Part shown: piece by piece, positions 5,599-13,025 of the stretch
Layout: each line of letters starts with the position of its first letter
Position numbering within the stretch: the first letter of the stretch is position 1
NCBI GenBank assembly: GCA_027005635.1
Contig: JALTLI010000132.1
Span: forward strand, 1-13,677
Source of the DNA: Alphaproteobacteria bacterium
GTDB taxonomy: Bacteria > Pseudomonadota > Alphaproteobacteria > UBA2136 > JALTLI01
Direction of reading: 5' to 3'
Length of the DNA stretch: 13,677 bases
Made by a program: the position numbers and the translations under genes
Notes under the pieces: model-generated
What the model saw: only the letters and a program-made list of their open reading frames with translations
Database searches by the model: none
What the model was told of the DNA's origin: nothing

Positions 5599-8367
5599 CT
5601 ATCCAACCAACAACCCTCGTGCAGCACCAAGTGCCTTATTAATATCCCCACTATTACCACCCGCCATGGCAAGTTCTGGGCGCCCTCCGCCTTTTCCTCC
5701 TAGTGTTGCAGCGGCGGCGTTTACTATGTCTCCTGCTTTAAATTTAGATGTTAGATCAGGTGTAACACCAGCAACTAAAGTGGATTTTTTACCATTATTA
5801 GAACCAAGTATAACCACACCAGATTTAATTTGATTTTTTAAATCTTCAACCATTTCACGCATTAGGCTTGGTTCTGCATTTTCTAATGATGCGCCTATAA
5901 ATGATATATCACCTATTTTTTCTGCGTTACTAACTAGGCTTGCTAAATCTGCTCCGCCTGCTCCACCCGCTTTTTGGGCTTCTTTAATTTCTTTTTTAAG
6001 GTTTTTAATTTCTTTTTGCATGGAACTAACTCGTTCAGGAACTTGTTCAACCTTAGTTTTTAAGTTTTGTGAAATAGTTTTAATAGCTGTTTCCATTTCA
6101 CGCATTTCATTAAAAGCTGTTGCACCTGTTAAGCCTTCTATTCTTCTTATACCTGATGCGATTGAAGTTTCCGCAGCAATTTTAAACATACCTATATCAC
6201 CTGTACGTTTTACATGGGTACCACCACATAATTCTACCGATACATATTTATTATCCGTGCTTTCTTCACCCATTATAACAACGCGTACTTCGTCATCATA
6301 CTTTTCACCAAATAATGCCATTGCACCAAACTCTATGGCTTTTTCTTTATCCATAATTTTTGTGGTTACTGGAACATTTTTCCATATCATTGCATTAACT
6401 TTGTCTTCTACAGCTTGGATTTCTTCAACTGTCATAGCTTTATTATGAGAGAAATCAAAACGTGTTTTTTCATGAGTTACCTGTGAACCTTTTTGAAAAA
6501 CGTTTTCCCCTAGTACTTCATGAAGAGCGCTATGCAACAAATGAGTTACTGAGTGATTTTTTTCAGTTAGCTCACGTACATGGGTACAAACTCCCATTTC
6601 AATGGTTGAACCAGCTGTTAATGTGCCCTCTTCAATTTCTATAAAATGTTGAAAAATTGTTCCATCTATAACTTTTTGAGTATCTGTTACTTTGGCTTTA
6701 CCATTTTTCCAAAATATGCAACCAACATCACCAGCTTGACCACCAGATTCAGCATAAAAAGGAGTTTGATTTGTTACTACAATCCCCTTAGAGCCGTTTG
6801 TTAATTCTTCAACCTGTTTATCATCTTTAACTATTGCTAAAACTAAAGCTTCAGCCTCCATAGATTTATAGCCAAGAAATTCTGTAGGTTCTATTTTATC
6901 ACGTAGATTATACCAGCAATCTGCTAGTTTAGTTTGTCCTGTTCCACCTTTTTGTGCAGCTTTTGCTCTTTCACGTTGTTCGGTCATGCACTTTTCAAAA
7001 CCTTTAATATCTACTTCTATGTTTTTAGCTTTTAATGCGTCTTGAGTTAAATCTAGTGGAAAGCCGTAAGTATCATAAAGTTTAAATGCTACTTCACCAG
7101 AAAGAGTATCTCCTTGTTTTAAATTTTCAGTTTCAACTTCTAAAAGTTTCATACCCTTATTAAGTGTTTTAATAAAACGATGTTCCTCTGCTTCAATGGT
7201 ATCTGCCACCATTTGCGCACCTCTTGTAAGTTCAGGGTAAGCATCTCCCATAACACTAACTAAACTAGGAACTAGCTTATATATAAATGGTTCATTAATC
7301 CCTAACATATTTGCATGACGCATTGCTCTGCGCATAATACGGCGAAGAACATAGCCACGCCCCTCATTACTTGGCATAACTCCGTCTACCATTAAAAAGC
7401 TCATAGCTCGGAGATGATCTGCTATTACTCGTAATGAAGTATCATTTTCTCCTGGCTTATGACCTTTCTCAAGTTCATCAGCTATAGCTTGAATAGTTTC
7501 TCTCCCATCTTGAGATAAAGTTTTCTTAATTTTTTCTTCAGATTCAGGATTCATATCATTACTACCATAAGTAACCCCAGAAAGTTTTGCAGCAGCTTGA
7601 ATTATGCTCTGCATAGAATCCATATCGTAGTTATTATTTACCCCTTGCATTAAGGCTGTTAAACGCTCTAGCCCACAACCTGTATCTATACCTGTTTTTG
7701 GTAGTGGTTTCATTTCACCGTCTTCTTGTTTATCATATTGCATAAAAACAAGGTTCCAAATTTCTATGTATCTATCACCATCTTCAGCTGGTGTTCCGGG
7801 TTTATCTCCCCAGTATTTATCTCCATGATCATAAAATATTTCAGAGCATGGCCCACAAGGCCCTGTATCACCCATATACCAAAAGTTATCATTTGTATCA
7901 ATTTTAATAATTCTATCTTCAGGGATACCAACTTCATTTTGCCAAATTTTATATGCTTCATCATCGGTATGGTAAACTGTAACGTATAATTTATTTGCAT
8001 CAATTCCCATGTAATCAGCAGATGTTAAAAATTCCCATGCATATTTAATTGCATCTTCTTTAAAATAATCTCCGAAAGAAAAATTACCTAACATTTCAAA
8101 AAAAGTATGATGACGAGCAGTTAACCCAACATTTTCTAAGTCATTATGCTTACCACCAGCACGCACACATCTTTGTGATGAAACTGCACGGCTATAATCA
8201 CGTTTTTCTGCACCAGTAAAAACATTTTTAAATTGGTTCATACCAGCATTTGTAAACATTAAAGTAGGATCATTAGTTGGAACAAGCGAAGATGAAGGTA
8301 CAACTGTATGACCTTTACTTTTAAAAAAATCTAAAAATGATTGACGGATATCGTTACTAGTTAGCAT
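5599..8367 (-). CDS. alaS: Alanyl-tRNA synthetase
   Basis: AlaRS charges tRNA-Ala with alanine in the cytoplasm and clears mischarged Ser/Gly-tRNA through its editing domain. The 922 aa product has the catalytic domain at the N-terminus (PTLMFTNAGMNQFKNVF at 34-50, RHHTFFEMLGNFSFGDYFK at 85-103, GCGLERL at 230-236), the tRNA-recognition helices, the editing domain with zinc ligands H605, H609 (HSVTH) and C714, H718 (CGGTH), and the C-Ala domain ending with GGKGGGRPELAMAGG (890-904). It is longer than the 876 aa E. coli enzyme, mainly through a charged insertion at about 269-308 between VTYG and DTSLRVIADH. ATG at 8365-8367; AAGGA lies upstream at a rather long spacing of 12-13 bases. It is probably transcribed alone: a terminator lies upstream of its promoter region. 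Confidence 0.97.
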   Translation of the reverse strand: MLTSNDIRQSFLDFFKSKGHTVVPSSSLVPTNDPTLMFTNAGMNQFKNVFTGAEKRDYSRAVSSQRCVRAGGKHNDLENVGLTARHHTFFEMLGNFSFGDYFKEDAIKYAWEFLTSADYMGIDANKLYVTVYHTDDEAYKIWQNEVGIPEDRIIKIDTNDNFWYMGDTGPCGPCSEIFYDHGDKYWGDKPGTPAEDGDRYIEIWNLVFMQYDKQEDGEMKPLPKTGIDTGCGLERLTALMQGVNNNYDMDSMQSIIQAAAKLSGVTYGSNDMNPESEEKIKKTLSQDGRETIQAIADELEKGHKPGENDTSLRVIADHLRAMSFLMVDGVMPSNEGRGYVLRRIMRRAMRHANMLGINEPFIYKLVPSLVSVMGDAYPELTRGAQMVADTIEAEEHRFIKTLNKGMKLLEVETENLKQGDTLSGEVAFKLYDTYGFPLDLTQDALKAKNIEVDIKGFEKCMTEQRERAKAAQKGGTGQTKLADCWYNLRDKIEPTEFLGYKSMEAEALVLAIVKDDKQVEELTNGSKGIVVTNQTPFYAESGGQAGDVGCIFWKNGKAKVTDTQKVIDGTIFQHFIEIEEGTLTAGSTIEMGVCTHVRELTEKNHSVTHLLHSALHEVLGENVFQKGSQVTHEKTRFDFSHNKAMTVEEIQAVEDKVNAMIWKNVPVTTKIMDKEKAIEFGAMALFGEKYDDEVRVVIMGEESTDNKYVSVELCGGTHVKRTGDIGMFKIAAETSIASGIRRIEGLTGATAFNEMREMETAIKTISQNLKTKVEQVPERVSSMQKEIKNLKKEIKEAQKAGGAGGADLASLVSNAEKIGDISFIGASLENAEPSLMREMVEDLKNQIKSGVVILGSNNGKKSTLVAGVTPDLTSKFKAGDIVNAAAATLGGKGGGRPELAMAGGNSGDINKALGAARGLLVG

Positions 8368-8390
8368 GGTTATATTTTTTCCTTTATATA

Positions 8391-8432
8391 TATGTAGGGA
8401 TTATTTTTACTACATAGCCATTAGTTGTTCAA
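8391..8432 (-). promoter_or_regulatory. alaS: Promoter candidate for alaS with overlapping inverted repeat
   Basis: On the minus strand TTGAAC (8427-8432), 17 bases, then TAAAAA (8404-8409) resemble a sigma70 promoter 36 bases before the alaS ATG. The -10 lies inside a perfect 7-base inverted repeat, TATGTAG (8391-8397) and CTACATA (8410-8416) with a 12-base centre, which could be an operator or leader hairpin. AlaRS autoregulates its gene in E. coli through a palindrome at the -10; whether this is similar is speculation. Confidence 0.4.
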
Positions 8433-8441
8433 CATAAAACA

Positions 8442-8464
8442 TAAAAAGCCACCCAAAGGTGGCT
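8442..8464 (-). terminator. Intrinsic terminator after the two-halved protein gene
   Basis: AGCCACC (8447-8453) and GGTGGCT (8458-8464) form a perfect GC-rich 7-base stem with a 4-base loop, followed on the minus strand by TTTTTATGTTTTATG. It lies 26 bases after the stop at 8491 and is a textbook rho-independent terminator separating that gene from alaS. Confidence 0.85.
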
Positions 8465-8490
8465 ATAAAACCGCTATAAATATTTAACAA

Positions 8491-9201
8491 CTATTGGATA
8501 GCTTCAACTGTTACAGTAATAGGAAAACTATCTTCCCCATGGCTAAATACCGCATTATAAATAGGTAACCAGTAAACCATACCTTCATTATAGGTAATTA
8601 CCCCTTCCATTACAGCCTTTAAAAAGGTCATAATAACCAAAGATAACTTTAAGTTTATATCTTCATAATCTGTGGCAATTATTTTGCTTGGGCTATAAGT
8701 TTTAGGATCTGGCATACCGCGCTTGTGCAATGTATCTATTGCCTTATCAAGACAAAAAATGAGCTTATCTTCTTCCTTAAAGTTTTCATTACAATAAAAA
8801 AATACGTTTATGACATCATCTAGTGTAGCTGTATCAAAATCCAGCACAAAAATGCTGTAAGTTTCAACTTCATTACTGCTAGCGACTTCCTTCATTTTTT
8901 TAGCATAAGCTTTAACTAGAGGGGTTATATTGGCATGAGCATGAGCCAGCGTAATTTCATTATTCAAGTAAGACTTAAAACTAGGTAATGTTGCTAAAAT
9001 AAATTTTAGTTTTAAATCTTCTTTATCTACAGCATGAACATAAGACAAACTGTAGCTAGTTGGACTAAATGGCAAGCCTTTATCTTGCAATATCAAAATA
9101 GCATCTTGCATGGTAAGTATGTATATAGGGTGCAGTTCATCTTGCAGTTTATTTCTAACTTCTTCTATATCTTTAATGGTTTTTTGTAATTCAGAATTCA
9201 T
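8491..9201 (-). CDS. Unrecognised protein with two related halves
   Basis: I do not recognise a family for this 236 aa protein. It has no signal peptide or membrane segment and is acidic to neutral with much helix-prone sequence at the start, so it is probably cytoplasmic. Two segments align with a constant shift of 119-120 residues: about 25-121 and 145-234. The shared pattern is AI, then G-x-P (42-44 and 162-164), YS (50-51 and 169-170), ED-x-x-L (61-65 and 180-184), a hydrophobic helix, an IT near 83-84 and 202-203, and a final beta-like stretch. This suggests an old internal duplication. The start is well supported: GGAGGT lies six bases before the ATG (9199-9201). The gene ends in a clear terminator and lies 124 bases after the methyltransferase gene, with a palindrome in between. 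Confidence 0.8.
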   Translation of the reverse strand: MNSELQKTIKDIEEVRNKLQDELHPIYILTMQDAILILQDKGLPFSPTSYSLSYVHAVDKEDLKLKFILATLPSFKSYLNNEITLAHAHANITPLVKAYAKKMKEVASSNEVETYSIFVLDFDTATLDDVINVFFYCNENFKEEDKLIFCLDKAIDTLHKRGMPDPKTYSPSKIIATDYEDINLKLSLVIMTFLKAVMEGVITYNEGMVYWLPIYNAVFSHGEDSFPITVTVEAIQ

Positions 9202-9279
9202 AATAGACCTCCAAAAAAAACTAGAAAAATCAACAAATCAGAACAATTTATTGATATAAAGTTTAAAGATATTTCTTAC

Positions 9280-9297
9280 TTAAGATAAAAATCTTAA
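9280..9297. repeat. AT-rich palindrome between methyltransferase and unknown gene
   Basis: TTAAGAT (9280-9286), AAAA, ATCTTAA (9291-9297) form a perfect 7-base inverted repeat. No T run follows on the minus strand, so it is a poor terminator; it could be an operator upstream of the two-halved protein gene. Confidence 0.4.
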
Positions 9298-9325
9298 TAC
9301 TTAAAATAAATTTTAGCAACATAAG

Positions 9326-10330
9326 TTATAAATAAATTTTCGTTAATACTTTAAACAATCCACCCATTTCATTTGCGTTAAGTAGTCTATAAACAGCTTG
9401 TTCAATTTCTTCTTTTTTAGCTGGCTGTTTTTCAATTAAAGTTATAGCCCTAACTGGCAAGCCTAAAGCTATTAAAAATGTAGCCATAGGAACAATAGAT
9501 ATATTTTCATCACCTAGCAATTTTGCTACATAAGAAAAATTTACATGAGTTGTAATATCTGCATTTCCGCAATGTGTTAAAACATCAACAAACTTATGAT
9601 TTTTTATGGCTTGGAGAGTATCTCCTGATGTTTCTGTATCTTTACCATCATCTGTAAACCCGTAATCAATAAATAAAACTGCACCTTGTTTTATATTTTT
9701 ATTTATATGGCTTAAAAATTCATCCATAATTGGTGATTTTTCAATTATATTGCAATCTTCATCATCACAGGTAAAACAAAATTTATCATTTTTTATAGTT
9801 ATTCTTTTTTCTGTTAATGTTCCATCATTATTTTTTATAAATTGATTAACTGGGAACGCATCTAACAATTCATTAGCTATTAATATTGTTGGTTTTGATA
9901 AATCTATTTGTTGGATATTTTTGTGCCAGATTATTTTGTTGTATTTATTTAAAGTCTGCTCTTGGATATTTTGCAAAAATGGGCTTATTTCCACAAGTTT
10001 AACTTCGGCTGAATTAAAACATTCATAAGCAATTTTTTTTAAGGTACGCAACATATCACGCATTAATGTTCCGCGCCCAGCACCACACTCTATAAAATTA
10101 AAGCTTGCAGGAGAACCTAATTTTTGCCATGTAGCCACAACCCATAAAGCTAATATTTCGCCATAAAGTTGTGTTATTTCTGGTGCTGTGGTGAAATCTC
10201 CATCTTTTCCAAATGGATCACGAGTCATATAATAGCCATATTTTGTATGATATAAACAAGTTTCCATATACTCAGATATAGATATTGAGTTTTGTTGTTT
10301 TATTTTGTTTTTAAGAAGTTCTTTTAGCAT
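9326..10330 (-). CDS. SAM-dependent methyltransferase of the MidA/NDUFAF7 family
   Basis: The 334 aa product belongs to the COG1565 (Methyltransf_28) family. In mitochondria NDUFAF7 dimethylates an arginine of a complex I subunit during assembly; the bacterial role is inferred, not proven. Visible motifs are YMTRDPFGKDGDFTTAPEIT (34-53), the SAM-binding motif I ECGAGRGTLM (81-90), IANELLDAFPVNQF (151-164) and FIDYGF, all in family order, and the length is normal. Its ATG (10328-10330) lies inside the end of lgt (20-base overlap), so translation is probably coupled; no strong Shine-Dalgarno is seen. The pair lgt-COG1565 is a recurring alphaproteobacterial arrangement, often followed by a YfiH/PgeF gene, which is missing here and replaced by an unknown gene. 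Confidence 0.92.
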   Translation of the reverse strand: MLKELLKNKIKQQNSISISEYMETCLYHTKYGYYMTRDPFGKDGDFTTAPEITQLYGEILALWVVATWQKLGSPASFNFIECGAGRGTLMRDMLRTLKKIAYECFNSAEVKLVEISPFLQNIQEQTLNKYNKIIWHKNIQQIDLSKPTILIANELLDAFPVNQFIKNNDGTLTEKRITIKNDKFCFTCDDEDCNIIEKSPIMDEFLSHINKNIKQGAVLFIDYGFTDDGKDTETSGDTLQAIKNHKFVDVLTHCGNADITTHVNFSYVAKLLGDENISIVPMATFLIALGLPVRAITLIEKQPAKKEEIEQAVYRLLNANEMGGLFKVLTKIYL

Positions 10331-11138
10331 TCTTATAACTTACATATAATAAAAACATACCAAATATTACCATAGGAATACTTAGTAATTGTCCCATAGT
10401 TATTACAGTAAATATACCATGTTTTAAATGCTCTATATCATCTGGTTGCCTTACAAATTCTACTAGAATACGGCTTAAACCATAACCAATCATAAATAAC
10501 CCTGAAACTTCATACATTCTATAACGTTTTAATAATGTAATATGTAAAATGCTAAACAATAATATACCTTCTAGCCCTGCTTCATATAATTGGCTTGGAT
10601 GACGGGGTAAATCTCCTCCAGTTGGGAATATCATTGCCCATGGCACATCTGTTACTCTGCCGTAAAGTTCTCCATTTACAAAATTTGCTATTCTACCAAA
10701 AAATAAGCCTAAGCATACTCCTGGGGCTATTCTATCACTAATATTAAAAAAGTTCATGTTGCGTTTGTAGGCAAATATTATTATTGCAATAAATACACCT
10801 AGCATACCACCATGATAACTCATTCCACCTTGCCATGTTTTAAATATATCTAGTGGATGAGAAGAAAAATAAGCAAAATTATAAAATATTGTATAACCTA
10901 AACGACCACCTAAAATAATACCTAAAACTATCCATATAAAAATATCATCTGCTACAGCATTGTTAACTTTTGCAGGTATTCCTTTTACTGGATGCTTATT
11001 AAAAGCCCATTTTAAATAATGTAAACCAGCAAAAAATGCACATACATAGGCTATACCGTACCAATAAACTGGTAACTCTACCCCCATTATTGGGCCAATT
11101 GTTATGGCTATAGGGTCAATATTTGGATAAGTAATCAT
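10311..11138 (-). CDS. lgt: Phosphatidylglycerol-prolipoprotein diacylglyceryl transferase Lgt
   Basis: Lgt moves diacylglycerol from phosphatidylglycerol to the lipobox cysteine of prolipoproteins at the inner membrane, the first step of lipoprotein maturation; Pal and the unknown lipoprotein in this window would be substrates. The 275 aa product is mostly hydrophobic with about seven membrane segments. It carries GGMSYHGGMLG (104-114, His109 matching the essential His of E. coli), the signature GRIANFVNGELYG (148-160, with the essential Arg149), HPSQLYEA (180-187) and GLSRILVEFVRQPD (220-233). No Shine-Dalgarno precedes the ATG (11136-11138), and the best promoter match ends only seven bases before it, so the mRNA may be leaderless. 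It diverges from proC across 97 bases and overlaps the methyltransferase gene at its end. Confidence 0.96.
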   Translation of the reverse strand: MITYPNIDPIAITIGPIMGVELPVYWYGIAYVCAFFAGLHYLKWAFNKHPVKGIPAKVNNAVADDIFIWIVLGIILGGRLGYTIFYNFAYFSSHPLDIFKTWQGGMSYHGGMLGVFIAIIIFAYKRNMNFFNISDRIAPGVCLGLFFGRIANFVNGELYGRVTDVPWAMIFPTGGDLPRHPSQLYEAGLEGILLFSILHITLLKRYRMYEVSGLFMIGYGLSRILVEFVRQPDDIEHLKHGIFTVITMGQLLSIPMVIFGMFLLYVSYKNAKRTS

Positions 11139-11142
11139 GGGG

Positions 11143-11171
11143 TTGACTATATATATAACTATCTATAAATT
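11143..11171 (+). promoter_or_regulatory. proC: Promoter candidate for proC
   Basis: On the plus strand TTGACT (11143-11148) followed after 17 bases by TAAATT (11166-11171), or after 15 by TATAAA, makes a modest sigma70-like match facing proC. It overlaps the opposing lgt candidate, so the two genes may share one divergent control region. AT-rich context makes chance matches likely. Confidence 0.3.
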
Positions 11172-11174
11172 CAA
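11146..11174 (-). promoter_or_regulatory. lgt: Promoter candidate for lgt, possibly leaderless
   Basis: On the minus strand TTGAAT (11169-11174), a 17-base spacer, and TATAGT (11146-11151, five of six consensus bases) precede the lgt ATG (11138) by seven bases. Transcription starting at the usual distance would begin at or next to the A of ATG, in keeping with the absence of a Shine-Dalgarno. Confidence 0.45.
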
Positions 11175-11235
11175 TACAAATAAAAGAAATTTATCATTGT
11201 AATGATTTTATTTTAAATTTAAGGAGTCAAATTAA

Positions 11236-12042
11236 ATGCCTTTAGAAAAAACTATATTAATAATAGGCCTAGGAAACATGGGCAAAGCTTTAGTTAAAGG
11301 CATGTTAAAAAGTGGTATATCTCCTAACTCTATTAATGCAGTAGATATATCTTTACAAGCTAAAGCTACAGCAGAGGAGTTTGGTATTACATTATATAAT
11401 AAAGCTCCTGATGAAATTACACCTAAAATAATAATAGTTGCTATAAAACCACAACTATTAAATAAAATACTTTCTGAGTATAAAAAATTTGTAAATCCTG
11501 ATTGTGTGTTTATATCTATTGTAGCAGGTGCAACTATTGCAAAATTTGAAGATATATTAACGGCTAATGCCAATATTATAAGAACAATGCCCAATACTCC
11601 AGCAAGTATTGGCTGCGGTATGACCGCTCTATTTGCCAATAAAAATATAAACAACAAACAAAAACAACAAGCTGAGAACCTACTTAAAACAGTTGGTGAA
11701 ACCGCTTGGCTACAAGATGAAAGCCTTATGGATACAGTTACTGCTATTTCTGGATCTGGCCCTGCCTACTTCTTTTTGATTATGCAAGAATTAACAAATG
11801 CCGGAATAAAAAACGGCTTACCAAAAGATTTAGCTCAAAAATTAGTAGTAAATACCGCATGGGGAGCAGGCAACTTGGCAAAACAATCAAATAATCTTTC
11901 CCCGCAACAATTAAAAGAAATGGTAACAAGCCCTAACGGTACTACTGAAGCAGGCCTAAACGTTTTTGCAAAAAATAAAATAGATAAAATAATTGAAAAT
12001 GTTGTTGCTAGTGCTAAGAATAAATCCATAGAACTATCATAA
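11236..12042 (+). CDS. proC: Pyrroline-5-carboxylate reductase
   Basis: ProC reduces 1-pyrroline-5-carboxylate to proline with NAD(P)H, the last step of proline synthesis, in the cytoplasm. The 268 aa product has the N-terminal Rossmann motif GLGNMG (11-16), VAIKPQ (68-73), RTMPNTPASIG (116-126), SGSGPAYFF (172-180) and the P5CR signature TSPNGTTEAGLNVF (231-244), with normal length and order. ATG at 11236-11238 with AAGGAG nine bases upstream. It is the first plus-strand gene in the window and is divergent from lgt; no partner for proline synthesis is visible. A weak AACA/TGTT stem followed by six T lies just after the stop, too small to call a terminator. Confidence 0.96.
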   Translation: MPLEKTILIIGLGNMGKALVKGMLKSGISPNSINAVDISLQAKATAEEFGITLYNKAPDEITPKIIIVAIKPQLLNKILSEYKKFVNPDCVFISIVAGATIAKFEDILTANANIIRTMPNTPASIGCGMTALFANKNINNKQKQQAENLLKTVGETAWLQDESLMDTVTAISGSGPAYFFLIMQELTNAGIKNGLPKDLAQKLVVNTAWGAGNLAKQSNNLSPQQLKEMVTSPNGTTEAGLNVFAKNKIDKIIENVVASAKNKSIELS

Positions 12043-12092
12043 CATATTGTTTTTTATGGAAATAATACAAAGTCAGCAAAAATAATCATTCG

Positions 12093-12107
12093 TATGAATA
12101 ATTCATA
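12093..12107. promoter_or_regulatory. Palindrome 1 upstream of the GntR regulator
   Basis: TATGAAT-A-ATTCATA is a perfect 15-base odd palindrome. Its core TGAATAATTCA recurs (with the central base changed) at 12194-12204, 99 bases away centre to centre, so it is a candidate regulator-binding site. Confidence 0.45.
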
Positions 12108-12190
12108 ATACATTAGACATATAAAAACAATACAATCATAGCTAGAATAGTGTACCACCTAAGTAATATCAATAAACACACATTTAAAAT

Positions 12191-12207
12191 AAGTGAATTA
12201 TTCATTT
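12191..12207. promoter_or_regulatory. Palindrome 2 beside the regulator promoter
   Basis: TGAAT-T-ATTCA (12194-12204), extended to 17 bases with one mismatched pair, sits seven bases upstream of a TTGACA -35 box. It shares the core TGAATWATTCA with palindrome 1. This is the position of an operator or activator site; binding by the adjacent GntR protein is inference. Confidence 0.45.
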
Positions 12208-12214
12208 ATCTTAC

Positions 12215-12244
12215 TTGACATTAACTATTAAAACATTTCATACT
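12215..12244 (+). promoter_or_regulatory. Promoter candidate for the GntR-family regulator
   Basis: A consensus -35 box TTGACA (12215-12220) is followed after 18 bases by CATACT (12239-12244, four of six). It points at the regulator gene and would give a leader of about 50 bases. The perfect -35 box is the strongest such match in the window. Confidence 0.5.
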
Positions 12245-12304
12245 ACAACTAATAAGTGTAAAGATATAAGAAAAACATAATATGAAATTTACAGGAGAAT
12301 AAAA

Positions 12305-13006
12305 ATGGGCTTCGTTATGGAAATACCAGAACATTCTAAACAACCAAGAGTAAGACGCTCTGCACAAATAGCAGATCAAATTAAACATATGATTTTTAAA
12401 GGTGATTTAAAACCTGGTGATAGAATACCAACTGAAGAAAAACTTTGTCATCACTTTGATGTATCCAGAACTACATTGCGTGAATCAATTCAAATGCTAC
12501 GTGTATCTGGCTTATTAGAAGTTACACCTGGAAGAGGAAGTTTTATTGCAACACCAGATATTTCAACCCTACTGCAAGATTTAACTTTATTTGCAAAATA
12601 TACTCCTTCTGCAAGTGAAGATGTATCTTTTATTCGCCAAACATTACAAGTTGAAATTGCAAAAAAAGCTTGTAGCGCAAAACAATCAGATAAAAGAAGC
12701 TTGCAAGCCCATCAGGTTCATAAAGATGCAACACCAGAAGAAAATGAGGCATCTGAACGTAAATGGCATATTACAATGGCAAAAATTGCTGGTAATAATA
12801 TTACCGCATCTCTTGTTGAAGCTTTACTTATGATAATCCAAGATCAAAACATTAATAAGTACAAAGATCCAGATGAAGTTATCCGCACAATGGGCATTCA
12901 AATAAGGTTAAATTCTTCTATTATTGAAAATAACCCTGAATCAGCCTCTCGTATAATGAGCGGATTTTTAGCCATTCAACCACAAAAATCACAAAGGGTG
13001 GCTTAA
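12305..13006 (+). CDS. GntR/FadR-family transcriptional regulator
   Basis: The 233 aa product has an N-terminal winged helix-turn-helix of the GntR type (about 18-84): QIADQIKHMIFKGDLKPGDR, the recognition region FDVSRTTLRESIQML (51-65) and the wing GLLEVTPGRGSFI (69-81). A helical C-terminal domain (about 100-222) resembles the FCD ligand-binding domain of FadR-type regulators, which usually sense small carboxylates. KWHITMAKIAGNN (153-165) matches the FCD F-H...GN segment, but the later His residues that complete the usual metal site are not evident (QIRLNSSIIENNPESASR instead), so ligand binding may differ. The first ATG (12305-12307) is chosen because AGGAG lies seven bases upstream; the alternative Met5 is too far. 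The 262-base leader contains two palindromes and a promoter, suggesting autoregulation. It converges on a minus-strand gene 19 bases away. Target genes are unknown. Confidence 0.88.
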   Translation: MGFVMEIPEHSKQPRVRRSAQIADQIKHMIFKGDLKPGDRIPTEEKLCHHFDVSRTTLRESIQMLRVSGLLEVTPGRGSFIATPDISTLLQDLTLFAKYTPSASEDVSFIRQTLQVEIAKKACSAKQSDKRSLQAHQVHKDATPEENEASERKWHITMAKIAGNNITASLVEALLMIIQDQNINKYKDPDEVIRTMGIQIRLNSSIIENNPESASRIMSGFLAIQPQKSQRVA

Positions 13007-13025
13007 ATAACTATAACAAGATATT

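Noticed and set aside
6020..6448. 142-codon plus-strand frame inside alaS
   Set aside because: It is antisense to the conserved editing domain of AlaRS and has no ribosome site or recognisable motif.
8368..8440. T-box or other tRNA-sensing riboswitch before alaS
   Set aside because: The leader is only about 30 bases after the promoter candidate and holds no specifier-loop or antiterminator structure.
11232..11657. 141-codon minus-strand hydrophobic frame opposite proC
   Set aside because: It mirrors conserved ProC motifs; hydrophobicity arises from the complementary frame.
12043..12060. Terminator after proC
   Set aside because: Only a 4-base AACA/TGTT stem precedes the six T; too weak to support.
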